A stretch of DNA of 53,314 bases from Saccharibacillus deserti (GTDB lineage Bacteria > Bacillota > Bacilli > Paenibacillales > Paenibacillaceae). The position numbers and the translations under genes were made by a program. How positions within the stretch are numbered: the first letter of the stretch is position 1; each line of letters opens with the position of its first letter. The notes beneath the pieces are model-generated. The model worked only from the letters and a program-made list of their open reading frames with translations. It made no database searches and had not been told where the DNA came from. Positions 1 through 8,521 of this stretch are shown in pieces. Location of the stretch: NCBI RefSeq assembly GCF_013618475.1, contig NZ_JABJVN010000014.1:1-53314 (forward strand), given 5' to 3'.

Positions 1-31
1 AGGGTCCCGGGAGAGTAGGAAGCTGCCAAGC
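1..31 (+). rRNA. rrf: 5S rRNA, 3' end only
   Basis: The first bases match the conserved 3' end of Bacillales 5S rRNA: a GGGTCCCGGGAGAGTAGGA stretch followed by GCTGCCAAGC. Only the end of the gene is in the window. It shows that an rRNA operon lies just upstream on the same strand. The exact mature 3' end is an estimate. Confidence 0.9.
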
Positions 32-38
32 CGAAAAG

Positions 39-75
39 AAAAAGCCTTTACCGTGATCGCGGTAAAGGCTTTTTT
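39..75 (+). terminator. Intrinsic terminator of the upstream rRNA operon
   Basis: A 15-bp perfect stem (39-53 with 61-75, offset by one base) closes on a short TGATCG loop and ends in a run of T. It lies 8 bases after the 5S rRNA end, the usual place for rRNA operon termination. Confidence 0.92.
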
Positions 76-381
76 GTATAAGAAAAGCAATGAGGCATAG
101 GTCCAAAGACGCTGTCTGGGTAACTTCGCTTAGCTTATAGGAGGCTTCAGCAGGCCGATGACAGATTTGTAACCGTTCACTTTTAGATAGTAGGTATAAT
201 GGTGAAATGGATTAAAAGTCTTTTAACGTCTTTTAATCCGGACGAAAGTCAAAATCTGCATAAGAATCGCCGGTTTTTCTGGGGGACTCACGGTTACAAG
301 CAGGGAATTTAGAACCGGGAGAGAAGAACTATATGGGGATTCGCAAAGAATTGCGCAGAGCGATGTAAGGGGGAATTGAAT
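76..381 (+). promoter_or_regulatory. Non-coding leader region before the first lipoprotein gene
   Basis: No gene is seen here. A TATAAT hexamer lies at 195-200 without a convincing -35 element. It is followed at once by a 10-bp perfect inverted repeat (209-218 with 230-239), which would form a hairpin at the very 5' end of a transcript starting near 207. A possible CCGGTT/AACCGG pairing (271-276 with 313-318) lies further down. I recognise no known riboswitch class in it. Confidence 0.35.
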
Positions 382-780
382 ATGAAGCGAAAGGTGTCTG
401 CGTTTGCCTTTTGCCTATTCTGCAGTTCACTTCTTCTTCTAGCGGGATGCACCTCGGAAGAGCCTTCGTCCTGGGCGGTTTACAACGGTGCAACGATTGA
501 AGAAAGCTTTCCCGTGCCAAAAGAAGCGAGTAAAACAGATGTAACGGCCGATAATACAAAAATGAGTTACGTACGATATTCGGTACCCGGGTTGGATAGC
601 CTGGATCAGATCCCGCCGGCTTATCTGAACGCAATCAAAGCCTGGGGATGGACAGAAGAGACAGATCAAGAAAACAGGGAAGAAGCGAATCCGATCCTGA
701 TTTTTTCGAAAGGCAATACGACCGTACATTTATCGCTTGAAGGCAGCTACTTGACGGTGCTGGTTCCCAAAGAAAATTAA
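382..780 (+). CDS. Small lipoprotein of unknown function
   Basis: A 132-residue protein with a classic lipoprotein signal: a basic start (MKRK), a hydrophobic stretch, then the lipobox LLAGC with the modified cysteine at residue 23. It should therefore be anchored on the outer face of the membrane. The ATG at 382 is chosen because AAGGGGG at 367-373 sits 8 bases upstream. An in-frame TTG at 376 is too close to that site. The mature part (about 110 residues) is polar with a predicted small alpha/beta character and no motif I recognise. In B. subtilis this place, just after an rRNA operon, holds csfB, xpaC and yaaN, and this protein resembles none of them. It ends at a convergent terminator shared with the next gene. 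Confidence 0.8.
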   Translation: MKRKVSAFAFCLFCSSLLLLAGCTSEEPSSWAVYNGATIEESFPVPKEASKTDVTADNTKMSYVRYSVPGLDSLDQIPPAYLNAIKAWGWTEETDQENREEANPILIFSKGNTTVHLSLEGSYLTVLVPKEN

Positions 781-824
781 GAGCCGCAGAAGATGGAAGC
801 GAGACAGAAATAGAAGCTGAATAA

Positions 825-869
825 AAAGACCGGTGCTTCCGACTCAATAGTCGGGCCCGGTCTTTCTTT
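825..869. terminator. Bidirectional terminator between convergent genes
   Basis: A stem of AAAGACCGG (825-833) with CCGGTCTTT (857-865) encloses a second hairpin (CGACT/AGTCG). Runs of A on one side and T on the other fit termination of both the plus-strand lipoprotein gene and the minus-strand gene ending at 888. Confidence 0.8.
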
Positions 870-887
870 GATTGTATGCAAAAGCGA

Positions 888-1418
888 TTATTGAACGTAA
901 TAAGAGATGTCTTGAGCGTTGAGTTTGACCATGATGTCTTTGCGCTGTCCGCGCATACCGAGGAGTACCGAAATCCGCGGCGCCATAAACCATAAATGCC
1001 AGAACAGCAGAGCCAGAGTCAATGCAAGCGGAATCCAGGCGGCCAGAACTCCGATGAACACAAATCCGATCCATAAACTTTGCATCAGCACCTGTTGGAT
1101 TACCGAAGAACCGGTATGCTGATCGGGCAGGAAGCCGAACCAGACGCCGGAGAAGCGCAGGCGCCACTTTTTGCGATAGACCGGACCGCGAATCAGAAGT
1201 ACCGAATTCGATACGACAAAATGGATCCAGAGCACAAGGAAAAAAGCGATCGGCATATAAACGACGGCATGCCAGGAAAACCAGAACGTTCCGGCAAGCA
1301 GGGCGGGAATAGGAAACAATAAATACAGCAGCATAAGCGGCCGTGGGATATGAGACTTTTTGATAAGCTGATATTGATAGATCGTGGCGTTCCCGTTCTC
1401 GCGCTGTTGCTCGAGCAT
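888..1418 (-). CDS. Uncharacterised multi-pass membrane protein
   Basis: A 176-residue protein starting MLEQQREN. The ATG at 1418 is preceded by a GGAAGGAAGG ribosome binding site; longer upstream readings in the same frame lack one and are low-quality sequence. A hydrophilic N-terminus of about 25 residues is followed by two adjacent hydrophobic segments (about 28-47 and 50-72), a basic loop (RKKWRLR), and a further hydrophobic region (about 113-142) that could hold one or two helices. The C-terminus is soluble. I do not recognise the family. It is the only minus-strand gene in the first 9 kb, and so was probably inserted into the block, replacing the region where B. subtilis has xpaC and yaaN. 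Confidence 0.75.
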   Translation of the reverse strand: MLEQQRENGNATIYQYQLIKKSHIPRPLMLLYLLFPIPALLAGTFWFSWHAVVYMPIAFFLVLWIHFVVSNSVLLIRGPVYRKKWRLRFSGVWFGFLPDQHTGSSVIQQVLMQSLWIGFVFIGVLAAWIPLALTLALLFWHLWFMAPRISVLLGMRGQRKDIMVKLNAQDISYYVQ

Positions 1419-1615
1419 GTCCGACCTTCCTTCCTCTTTCTCATCACACGTTTCCAAAATGGAAATTTGGCTCTTCTTATCATAACGCATCGAAGCGGCA
1501 ATCGGAAGATTGAAAATTGCTTTCGCTGTATGGGAAGAGCGGAAAATCCGGTGCAGGGGAAGGTTCAAATCGGGTACAATGGAAAGAGTGGAAACGAAAA
1601 GACAGGAGGCGTGGC

Positions 1616-3184
1616 ATGAACGGGTTCGACAGCCAGGATGCCCCGCTGTATGCGGAGCTGCTCCGTTACGCTGCGCGTGAAGAAGTTTCTTTTCATGTGC
1701 CGGGCCATAAGGACGGACATTTTTACCGGGACCGGTCAGGCGGCGTGCCGGCAGGCTTCTCGGATATATGGAAGATGGATGCAACGGAAATCGAAGGAAC
1801 GGACGATCTGCACGACCCGGAAGGCGTGATCCGTGAAGCGCAGCAAAAAGCGGCGGATTTTTGGGGGGCGGAGGAGACGTTCTTTTTGGTGGGGGGAAGT
1901 ACGGTAGGCAATCTCGCTCTGATTCTGACCGTATGCCGAGAACCGGGAGATGTGCTGATTGTTCAGCGAAATGTGCACAAGTCGGTACTGAACGGACTCA
2001 TGCTGGCGGGGGCACGGGCGGTATTCGCAGCTCCCGACAGCGATCCCCACAGCGGGCTGGCCATACTGCCGGAGGACCGGACACTGGAAGAAGCGTTAGT
2101 CCGGTATCCCCAGGCGCGAGGCGTGCTGGTTACCCGGCCGAATTATTACGGTATGGGCCGGTCTCTGCGCGAAACCGCCGAAATTTGTCATAAGCAGGGT
2201 GTCCCGCTGCTCGTGGACGAAGCGCACGGGGCCCATTACGGGCTGCATCCCGCTTTTCCGGCTTCCGCTCTTGAGGAAGGAGCGGACGGCGTCGTGCAGT
2301 CGACGCACAAGATGCTTGCCGCACTGACGATGGGCGCGATGCTGCATGTACAGGGAGATCTGCTGGATCGGGGGCTGCTTCGCAAACGCCTGGCGATGAT
2401 TCAGAGTTCCAGTCCGTCGTATCCGATCATGGCTTCGCTGGATCTGGCGCGCAGCGAGACCCAGCGCCGGGGCGCAGGGGCATTCGCCGAAGCCCTGGAA
2501 GCGGCCGTTTTTATCCGCCGCGAGCTCGGGCGGCTGGAGCGGTTCGGAATCGTCCGGCCGGAGGCGCCGGACGATTCCGGAGAGGGCGCGCCGGCTTCGC
2601 GGCGGCGCGGCAATCCGTTCGGCGGCGGCGCGAAGCACGCCTACGCCGAACAGGACCCGCTCAAGATCGCCGTCTATGACAAACGGCGAGTCTTGAGCGG
2701 CTACGCGCTGCAGCAGCGGCTGGCGGCCGCGGGCTGCATAGCGGAAATGAGCGACGAGCGCCGCACGGTGCTGGCGCTTGGAGCCGGCTCCGGCATGGAC
2801 GATGCCGGGAGGCTTGTCGCGGCGCTGCAGGAACTGCAGCGCGAACTTCAGGCGCAGCCGGAGGTTTCCGCGCAGGAACCCCGCGCCAGCAGGTCCGAAG
2901 CGGCGGCCAATCTGCCGCAGCCGACGGTTTCTGCGATCTCGGAACCGGTTCTTTTTGACCTGCGGCCTGCAGGAGCTTCGGAAGCCGTAGTGCTGGAAGA
3001 CGCGGCAGGACGAACGGCCGCGGAGATGATTGTCCCTTATCCGCCGGGTATTCCGCTGGTATATGCGGGGGAACGCATCTCGGAAGAGGTAGCCGCGCAT
3101 CTGCTGCGGCTGCGCGAGGCCGGGGCACGTTTTCAGGGAGCGGCGGACGGATCGCTGAAGCGACTGCGGGTCACGAAACGATAA
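1616..3184 (+). CDS. yaaO: YaaO-type Orn/Lys/Arg decarboxylase family PLP enzyme
   Basis: A 522-residue fold-type I PLP enzyme of the ornithine/lysine/arginine decarboxylase family. Visible marks are the N-terminal substrate-side motif SFHVPGHKDG, the GGSTVGN cofactor loop, the DEAHGAHYG aspartate motif, and STHKML with the Schiff-base lysine at about residue 232. A C-terminal family domain follows. The start is the ATG at 1616 behind ACAGGAGG; upstream in-frame codons lack a site. Family members decarboxylate basic amino acids (arginine decarboxylase SpeA is a paralogue). The substrate of YaaO itself is not known to me. It is somewhat longer than the ~480 residues of B. subtilis YaaO, partly through a Gly/Ala/Arg-rich stretch near residues 320-350. 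Position directly before tmk is the same as in B. subtilis. Confidence 0.93.
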   Translation: MNGFDSQDAPLYAELLRYAAREEVSFHVPGHKDGHFYRDRSGGVPAGFSDIWKMDATEIEGTDDLHDPEGVIREAQQKAADFWGAEETFFLVGGSTVGNLALILTVCREPGDVLIVQRNVHKSVLNGLMLAGARAVFAAPDSDPHSGLAILPEDRTLEEALVRYPQARGVLVTRPNYYGMGRSLRETAEICHKQGVPLLVDEAHGAHYGLHPAFPASALEEGADGVVQSTHKMLAALTMGAMLHVQGDLLDRGLLRKRLAMIQSSSPSYPIMASLDLARSETQRRGAGAFAEALEAAVFIRRELGRLERFGIVRPEAPDDSGEGAPASRRRGNPFGGGAKHAYAEQDPLKIAVYDKRRVLSGYALQQRLAAAGCIAEMSDERRTVLALGAGSGMDDAGRLVAALQELQRELQAQPEVSAQEPRASRSEAAANLPQPTVSAISEPVLFDLRPAGASEAVVLEDAAGRTAAEMIVPYPPGIPLVYAGERISEEVAAHLLRLREAGARFQGAADGSLKRLRVTKR

Positions 3185-3340
3185 AGCAAAGGCTCTGCAA
3201 ACGAGCCCAGCGTTCAGCGTCAAATCCCTCCGTTTTCCCGCAAAGTTCGGCTGCCTTCGGCAGTCAAGGAAGACGGCGGATTCTTTTTCAGAGATTTGCC
3301 CCAAGAATCAGCACAAAATGACAGAAGGCGGTAACCAAAC

Positions 3341-3982
3341 ATGAAGCATTCGGGTAAGTTTATAGTGTTGGAAGGGCCGGATGGAAGCGGCAAAACGACG
3401 CAGATCGGCAATATTGAAAGGTATATGCGCGAGCGCGGAGCCGACTTTATCTCTACGCGGGAGCCGGGCGGCGTCAGTGTAGCGGAGAAGATCCGCAGCG
3501 TGATTCTGGACGTGGACAATGCCATGAGCGGTTTGACCGAGTGTATGCTGTACGCGTCGGCACGCCGGGAACATCTGCTGCAGAAAGTCATTCCTGCACT
3601 TGAGGCGGGCAAGATCGTGATCTGCGACCGTTATGTCATGTCTTCGCTCAGCTACCAAGGCTATGGCCGGGAGCTGGGAGCGGCCGTGTTGGATATCAAC
3701 AAGCTGGCGATCAATGTGGACGGGTTCGAATATTGGCCGGATATGAACATCTACCTCGATGTGCCGCCGGAAATCGGTCTGCAGCGCATTCACGAGAAGA
3801 ACGACGGGCGAGAGATCAATCGCCTCGATCTGGAAGCGGAAGATTTTCACCGCAAGGTTCGCGACGGTTATTTGCAGTTAATCCGCGAATATGAGGGGCA
3901 GTTCACCCCTGTGGACGCTTCGCAAAACGAAAAGGCCGTTTTTGCCGATATAAAAAGAGTATTGGACGATCTTCTTTTCTAA
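3341..3982 (+). CDS. tmk: Thymidylate kinase
   Basis: A 213-residue dTMP kinase, which phosphorylates dTMP to dTDP with ATP and so feeds DNA synthesis. The P-loop GPDGSGKT is at residues 12-19. The base-binding motif DRYVMSSLSYQG lies near residue 100, and the LID region (HEKNDGREINRLD) near 150. REPGG, which contacts the phosphate, is present near residue 42. Length is normal. A 156-bp gap separates it from yaaO, and AGAAGGCGG upstream is an acceptable ribosome binding site. It heads the run tmk-darA-yaaR-holB-ricT-yabA, conserved across Bacillales. Confidence 0.98.
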   Translation: MKHSGKFIVLEGPDGSGKTTQIGNIERYMRERGADFISTREPGGVSVAEKIRSVILDVDNAMSGLTECMLYASARREHLLQKVIPALEAGKIVICDRYVMSSLSYQGYGRELGAAVLDINKLAINVDGFEYWPDMNIYLDVPPEIGLQRIHEKNDGREINRLDLEAEDFHRKVRDGYLQLIREYEGQFTPVDASQNEKAVFADIKRVLDDLLF

Positions 3983-4009
3983 CCTTGGACGCACACGTGA
4001 TTTTTTTGA

Positions 4010-4456
<447 letters not shown>

Positions 4457-4461
4457 GCCGT

Positions 4462-4486
4462 ACATCCCCGTAGGGGAATGTATGGA
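4462..4486 (+). other. Hairpin between darA and yaaR
   Basis: TACATCCCC and GGGGAATGTA flank a GTA loop just after the darA stop codon. There is no T run, so it is more likely an mRNA-stabilising or processing hairpin than a terminator. A second pairing, GGCTGTCC (about 4491) with GGACAGCC (about 4552), follows in the same gap. Confidence 0.4.
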
Positions 4487-4630
4487 GCAAGGGCTGTCCT
4501 GCCGGCCGTCCAAAAACAAGCCCGACTGTTGGAACGACCATTTCACCGGCGGACAGCCGGCCCTGGAGCGAAGTCGGTTCTCCTGAAGGAGACCGCTCGT
4601 CTTCACGGATAAAAAAGGTAGGGATAAGCG

Positions 4631-5074
4631 ATGAAAATCAACCCGGGATTTCGTCCCCTAAACAATACGCCGATTACGCCGGAAACGAATGTACGTCCGG
4701 TCGAACAGCGCAGCTTTGCCGACGCCGTTCGTCATCAGGAAGCGCAGGCTACGCAGGATGAGCTTGGCCGCCGCATGCAGGAAATTAACCGGCAGGGAGA
4801 CCGTTTGGCCCGGTCCATGACGATTCGCGAGCTTAAAGCGTACCGGACGATGGTAAAAAGATTCCTCGAAGATACCGTTCGCCGCGGAGTCGGCATGAAA
4901 GACACCAAAGGTTGGGACCGTTTGGGCCGAACCAAGCGATACAAGCTGATCGACGAAATCGACGGCAAGCTGTTGGCGATGGCCGACGAACTGCTCGCAA
5001 GCGAAGAAGGCCGTATCGGTCTGCTGGAGCAGATCGGTGAAGTACGCGGACTGCTCATGAATTTACTGTTCTAA
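4631..5074 (+). CDS. yaaR: YaaR family protein (DUF327)
   Basis: A 147-residue soluble, helical, highly charged protein. The motif-rich centre (RELKAYRTMVKRFLED, then DRLGRTKRYKLIDEID) is the signature of the DUF327/YaaR family, whose function is unknown. It has a proline-rich N-terminal tail and a long C-terminal helix. The gene sits between darA and holB as in B. subtilis and ends just before a good terminator, so it probably closes the tmk-darA-yaaR transcription unit. Confidence 0.92.
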   Translation: MKINPGFRPLNNTPITPETNVRPVEQRSFADAVRHQEAQATQDELGRRMQEINRQGDRLARSMTIRELKAYRTMVKRFLEDTVRRGVGMKDTKGWDRLGRTKRYKLIDEIDGKLLAMADELLASEEGRIGLLEQIGEVRGLLMNLLF

Positions 5075-5100
5075 AGCAGCTACTTGATTGTGTTCGATGA

Positions 5101-5132
5101 AATGACGCCGCTATGCGGCGTCATTCTTTTAT
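5101..5132 (+). terminator. Terminator after yaaR
   Basis: An 11-bp perfect stem (5101-5111 with 5115-5125) with a TAT loop, followed by CTTTTAT. Placed 27 bases after the yaaR stop. Confidence 0.85.
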
Positions 5133-5167
5133 CCGTTTGTTTTGTACTTATTCAAACCACCAAGCGA

Positions 5168-5233
5168 GCCTTATTCGAATGAGCGACTTTTGGCTTTCCG
5201 TAGGAAAACAACCCGGGCGAATTCGAATAAGGC
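5168..5233 (+). promoter_or_regulatory. Inverted repeat in the holB leader
   Basis: A perfect 13-bp inverted repeat, GCCTTATTCGAAT at 5168-5180 and its complement at 5221-5233, encloses a smaller TTTCC/GGAAA hairpin. It lies just upstream of the holB ribosome binding site (AAAGGAG), so it may be a structured mRNA leader or a protein-binding palindrome. Confidence 0.6.
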
Positions 5234-5260
5234 GAGCTCCTATAAAGGAGACCCACCCTG

Positions 5261-6241
5261 ATGTCTTTACAAAAAATCGGCGGTCAGGAGACCGCCAAGC
5301 TTATGCTCGGCAGCAGCCTGCGCAGCGGGCGGATCTCGCATGCCTATTTGTTCAGCGGTCCGGGCGGAAGCGCGCGGCGGCGGGCAGCGGATGCGTTTGC
5401 CCAGGCGCTGCTGTGCGAACGGGGGCCGGAACTCGGCGACGCCTGCGGCGAATGCCTCAGCTGCCGCAAGGTAGAGCATGGCAATCATCCGGATCTGCAG
5501 GCCATCGGCCCCGATGGAGCCTCGATCAAGATCGAACAGATTCGCGAGCTGCAGAAGATGTTCTCTTATCGCTCCGGTTCGAACGGCCGCAAAGTGTATA
5601 TCATCGATGAAGCCGACAAGATGACCGTGCAGGCATCGAACAGTCTGCTTAAATTTCTGGAAGAGCCTCCGGCTCCGGCCGTGGCGATCCTGTTGGCGGA
5701 AAATGCCCAAACGCTGCTGCCCACTATCCGCTCGCGGGTACAGCTGGTTCCTTTTACGGCTATGGGAGCGGAGTTTATTCTCGGTGAACTGGCCGCCGAA
5801 GGGCTGGCGACTCCGGCCGCGCGCTGCGCGGCTTACCTGACTCCCGGACCCGAAGAATGCAAAGCGCTTGCGGCAGAGAATTGGTTTGCAGAAATAAGAA
5901 ATGTAGTGATACAATTAGGGAAGGATTCGATCGGCCGAAATGGCGCAAGTCTCGTTACCGCCCAACAGCAGGTGTTCAAGGCGGGGCTCGGCGAGCATCT
6001 CGACAGCCTGTTCGATCTTTTCCATTTGTGGTTTAGAGATATGATTTACGTTCAATCGGAACGGCGCGAGCACATCGTTTTCATAGATCAGCTGGAGTTT
6101 ATCTCCCAAGTGGCAGGTTCCCGCAGTGCGGAATACTGGATATCGAGTATGTCCATGACCGCAGACAGCAAAAAAAAGCTCAAATCCAACATGAACAACC
6201 AGCTTTGTCTTGAGCAGTTTTTGGTTAATCTGGTTTCCTGA
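5261..6241 (+). CDS. holB: DNA polymerase III delta' subunit
   Basis: A 326-residue clamp-loader subunit of the AAA+ class. It forms part of the tau/delta/delta' complex that opens and loads the beta sliding clamp. The zinc module is seen as Cys52, Cys62, Cys65 and Cys68 (CGECLSC). The Walker B-like strand VYIIDEADKM and sensor region LKFLEEPP follow. The nucleotide-binding loop is degenerate: GPGGSARR at about 33-40 lacks the lysine-threonine pair, so it should not bind ATP normally, as for many delta' proteins. The start ATG follows AAAGGAG. It leads the holB-ricT-yabA unit. Confidence 0.96.
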   Translation: MSLQKIGGQETAKLMLGSSLRSGRISHAYLFSGPGGSARRRAADAFAQALLCERGPELGDACGECLSCRKVEHGNHPDLQAIGPDGASIKIEQIRELQKMFSYRSGSNGRKVYIIDEADKMTVQASNSLLKFLEEPPAPAVAILLAENAQTLLPTIRSRVQLVPFTAMGAEFILGELAAEGLATPAARCAAYLTPGPEECKALAAENWFAEIRNVVIQLGKDSIGRNGASLVTAQQQVFKAGLGEHLDSLFDLFHLWFRDMIYVQSERREHIVFIDQLEFISQVAGSRSAEYWISSMSMTADSKKKLKSNMNNQLCLEQFLVNLVS

Positions 6242-6408
6242 CCGGCATCGGTCAAGAAACGGGACCCTTGGCCGGAGTCGGTTTTTTGGTTCGGTAGACG
6301 AAGCCGCGGCGCGGTCAAGGAACCGGAGCAGCCAGGACGTTGAGCAAGAGGTCCGGGCGAACAAGCCCGAAGCCGAACGTTTTGAATGCGCGCAAGGGAG
6401 GTTTAGCT

Positions 6409-7209
6409 TTGTACAGTGTAGTCGGAGTCCGCTTCAAGAAGGCGGGCAAAGTGTATTATTTCGACCCCCTGGAGTTTCCGATCGAGCAGGAACAATGCGT
6501 GATCGTGGAAACGGCACGGGGTGTCGAGTACGGCAAGGTTGTCGTCGGAAAGAAACAGGTGCAGGAGAGCGATGTCGTGCTTCCGCTTAAGCGGGTGATT
6601 CGTATTGCCGGCGAACCGGACGCGCGCGTGGTGGAAGAGAACAAGGAAGCCGCCCGCAAAGCTTTTTCCACCTGTATAAATAAAATCAAGGATCACGGAT
6701 TGAAAATGAAGCTGGTGGATGTGGAATACACATTCGACCGCAACAAGATCATTTTCTACTTTACGGCCGAAGGCCGTGTCGACTTCCGTGAACTTGTCAA
6801 GGATTTGGCCAGTATTTTCCGGACCCGGATCGAGCTTCGGCAGATCGGGGTTCGCGACGAAGCCAAGATGCTCGGAGGAATCGGACCGTGCGGAAGAGTG
6901 CTGTGCTGTTCTTCCTGGCTGGGCGATTTTGAACCGGTATCGATCAAGATGGCCAAAGATCAGAATCTGTCGCTGAACCCGACCAAAATCTCGGGTCTGT
7001 GCGGAAGATTGATGTGCTGTCTGAAGTTTGAGCACGATAACTACGAGGCAACGAAGGAAGAAATGCCTGCCGTCGGCAAGCTGGTCGTCACTTCGCTCGG
7101 AGAAGGCAAGGTCGTCGGCATCAATGCCGGTAAACGGATGGTGCATGTGCAGTTGTTCGAGGTCAGCAAGGTGAGAGAATTGTCCATGGACGACATCGTC
7201 GTCAAGTAA
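6409..7209 (+). CDS. ricT: RicT (YaaT), RNase Y specificity factor subunit
   Basis: A 266-residue PSP1-domain protein. With RicA (YmcA) and RicF (YlbF) it forms a complex carrying iron-sulphur clusters that directs RNase Y in mRNA maturation and affects biofilm, competence and sporulation in B. subtilis. The two cysteine motifs GPCGRVLCC and GLCGRLMCC are intact. The TTG at 6409 is chosen because it gives the family's normal N-terminus ([13 protein letters not shown]) and has AAGGGAGG 6 bases upstream. A TTG at 6340 would add 23 unrelated residues. It is highly similar to the Bacillus protein throughout. Confidence 0.97.
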   Translation: MYSVVGVRFKKAGKVYYFDPLEFPIEQEQCVIVETARGVEYGKVVVGKKQVQESDVVLPLKRVIRIAGEPDARVVEENKEAARKAFSTCINKIKDHGLKMKLVDVEYTFDRNKIIFYFTAEGRVDFRELVKDLASIFRTRIELRQIGVRDEAKMLGGIGPCGRVLCCSSWLGDFEPVSIKMAKDQNLSLNPTKISGLCGRLMCCLKFEHDNYEATKEEMPAVGKLVVTSLGEGKVVGINAGKRMVHVQLFEVSKVRELSMDDIVVK

Positions 7210-7241
7210 GTCAATCGGAACCGCTCTGGGGTGGAGTTTAC

Positions 7242-7622
7242 TTGGAGAAGAAAAATGTCTTCGCGCAAATACACGAGATGGAAACACAAGTGGAAAGCTT
7301 TAAGGACGAACTTGGCACAATGAAGCAGGCGGTCAAGGAACTGATGGAAGATAATCATCGGCTGCTTACCGAAAATGAACGTCTGCGGAAGATCTTGAAA
7401 AGGGAAGCCCCGGTAGAATCGATCTCCGGTGCCCGCCTTGAACCGTTCAACGTCCTCAGCGAACCGATCAAGAAAGATGAGGAAGCGAGCGACACGGTCG
7501 GCGAAGGGTACGACAACCTGGCCCGCTTGTATCACGAAGGATTCCATATCTGCAACGTGTACTACGGCCATCTGCGTACGGAGGGCGATTGCTTGTTCTG
7601 CCTGTCTTTTTTAAATAAATAA
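7242..7622 (+). CDS. yabA: YabA, negative regulator of replication initiation
   Basis: A 126-residue protein with an N-terminal coiled coil (about residues 1-60), a variable charged linker, and a conserved C-terminal zinc domain ending in [18 protein letters not shown] and CLFCLSFL. In B. subtilis YabA binds DnaA and the sliding clamp DnaN and restrains over-initiation at oriC. The start is a TTG behind GGGGTGGAG; the nearby ATG at 7254 is out of frame. The gene closes a transcription unit with holB and ricT, with a strong terminator after it. Confidence 0.95.
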   Translation: MEKKNVFAQIHEMETQVESFKDELGTMKQAVKELMEDNHRLLTENERLRKILKREAPVESISGARLEPFNVLSEPIKKDEEASDTVGEGYDNLARLYHEGFHICNVYYGHLRTEGDCLFCLSFLNK

Positions 7623-7637
7623 ACCGGAATCAGCCTG

Positions 7638-7672
7638 AAAGCCGCGGCGTTTTTTGCCAGCGGCTTTTTTTT
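7638..7672 (+). terminator. Terminator after yabA
   Basis: Stem AAAGCCGC (7638-7645) with GCGGCTTT (7660-7667) followed by eight T residues. It separates yabA from trmN6, whose ribosome binding site begins a few bases later. Confidence 0.88.
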
Positions 7673-7692
7673 GAAAGAGGAGCGTTTGAAAG

Positions 7693-8454
7693 ATGGAAAA
7701 ACAATATGAAAATGTTCCCCTGCATGAAGGGGAGCGCGTCGATGATCTGCTGACGCAGAATTTGCATATCATTCAAAGTCCCGAGGTATTCAGTTTTTCG
7801 ATGGATGCCGTGCTGTTGGGGCGGTTTGCTTCGATCCCGGCACGAGGGCGCGTGCTTGATCTCTGTACGGGCAACGGAGTGATTCCGCTGCTGCTGTCGG
7901 CACGGACAAAGGCTTCGATCGAGGGTGTGGAAATTCAGGAGCGTCTGGCGGATATGGCGCAGCGCAGTATCACGATGAACCGTCTGCAGGATCGGATCAA
8001 GATCCATACGGCAGATCTTAAGACTTTCCATGAAACGGCGGGACACGGCATGTATGACGCGGTAACGGTCAACCCCCCGTATACGGCGCTGACCGGCAGC
8101 GAGATCAAAGCGAACCGGCACGAAGCGATTGCCCGGCATGAGATTCACTGCACGCTTGAAGATGTGGTCCAAGCCTGCGGCCGGCTCGTCAAACAGGGCG
8201 GCAAAGTGTCGATGGTTCACCGGCCGCATCGCTTGGCGGATATCCTGACTCTGATGCGGCAGTACAAGATTGAGCCGAAACGGGTACGTTTCGTGCATCC
8301 GCGGGCGGGGATGGAAGCCAATATGGTATTGGTCGAAGGCCTGCGCGACGGCAAGCCCGAGATGCGTATTCTGCCGCCGCTGATCGTATACAACGAACAG
8401 GGCGAATACTGTGAAGAAATTATGACGATTTATTACGGAAAAAGTGCACGCTGA
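7693..8454 (+). CDS. trmN6: tRNA1(Val) adenine-37 N6-methyltransferase (YabB/TrmN6)
   Basis: A 253-residue class I SAM-dependent methyltransferase. Motif I DLCTGNGVIPLLL (about residues 55-67) binds SAM, and NPPY (about 126-129) is the catalytic motif of adenine-N6 methyltransferases. The family methylates A37 of tRNA-Val. The ATG start has GAGGAGCG upstream. In B. subtilis it is followed by yazA (a GIY-YIG nuclease) and then rsmI; here yazA is absent and rsmI follows after 64 bp. Confidence 0.92.
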   Translation: MEKQYENVPLHEGERVDDLLTQNLHIIQSPEVFSFSMDAVLLGRFASIPARGRVLDLCTGNGVIPLLLSARTKASIEGVEIQERLADMAQRSITMNRLQDRIKIHTADLKTFHETAGHGMYDAVTVNPPYTALTGSEIKANRHEAIARHEIHCTLEDVVQACGRLVKQGGKVSMVHRPHRLADILTLMRQYKIEPKRVRFVHPRAGMEANMVLVEGLRDGKPEMRILPPLIVYNEQGEYCEEIMTIYYGKSAR

Positions 8455-8521
8455 TCCAACCTGTTTATTCGCATAAAGAGCAGCAGGTCGGGGCGATGCG
8501 CCGGTCAGAAGGAGGTTTATG

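Noticed and set aside
195..200. TATAAT taken as a firm promoter for the first lipoprotein
   Set aside because: No matching -35 at 16-18 bases and no TG extension; kept only as a tentative note.
2096..3304. A 402-codon open frame on the minus strand opposite yaaO
   Set aside because: Caused by the high-GC codon use of yaaO; the protein is Arg/Pro-rich without domains.
5261..6241. Degenerate Walker A in HolB read as a defect
   Set aside because: Loss of ATP-binding residues is common in delta' subunits, so it is not a sign of inactivation.
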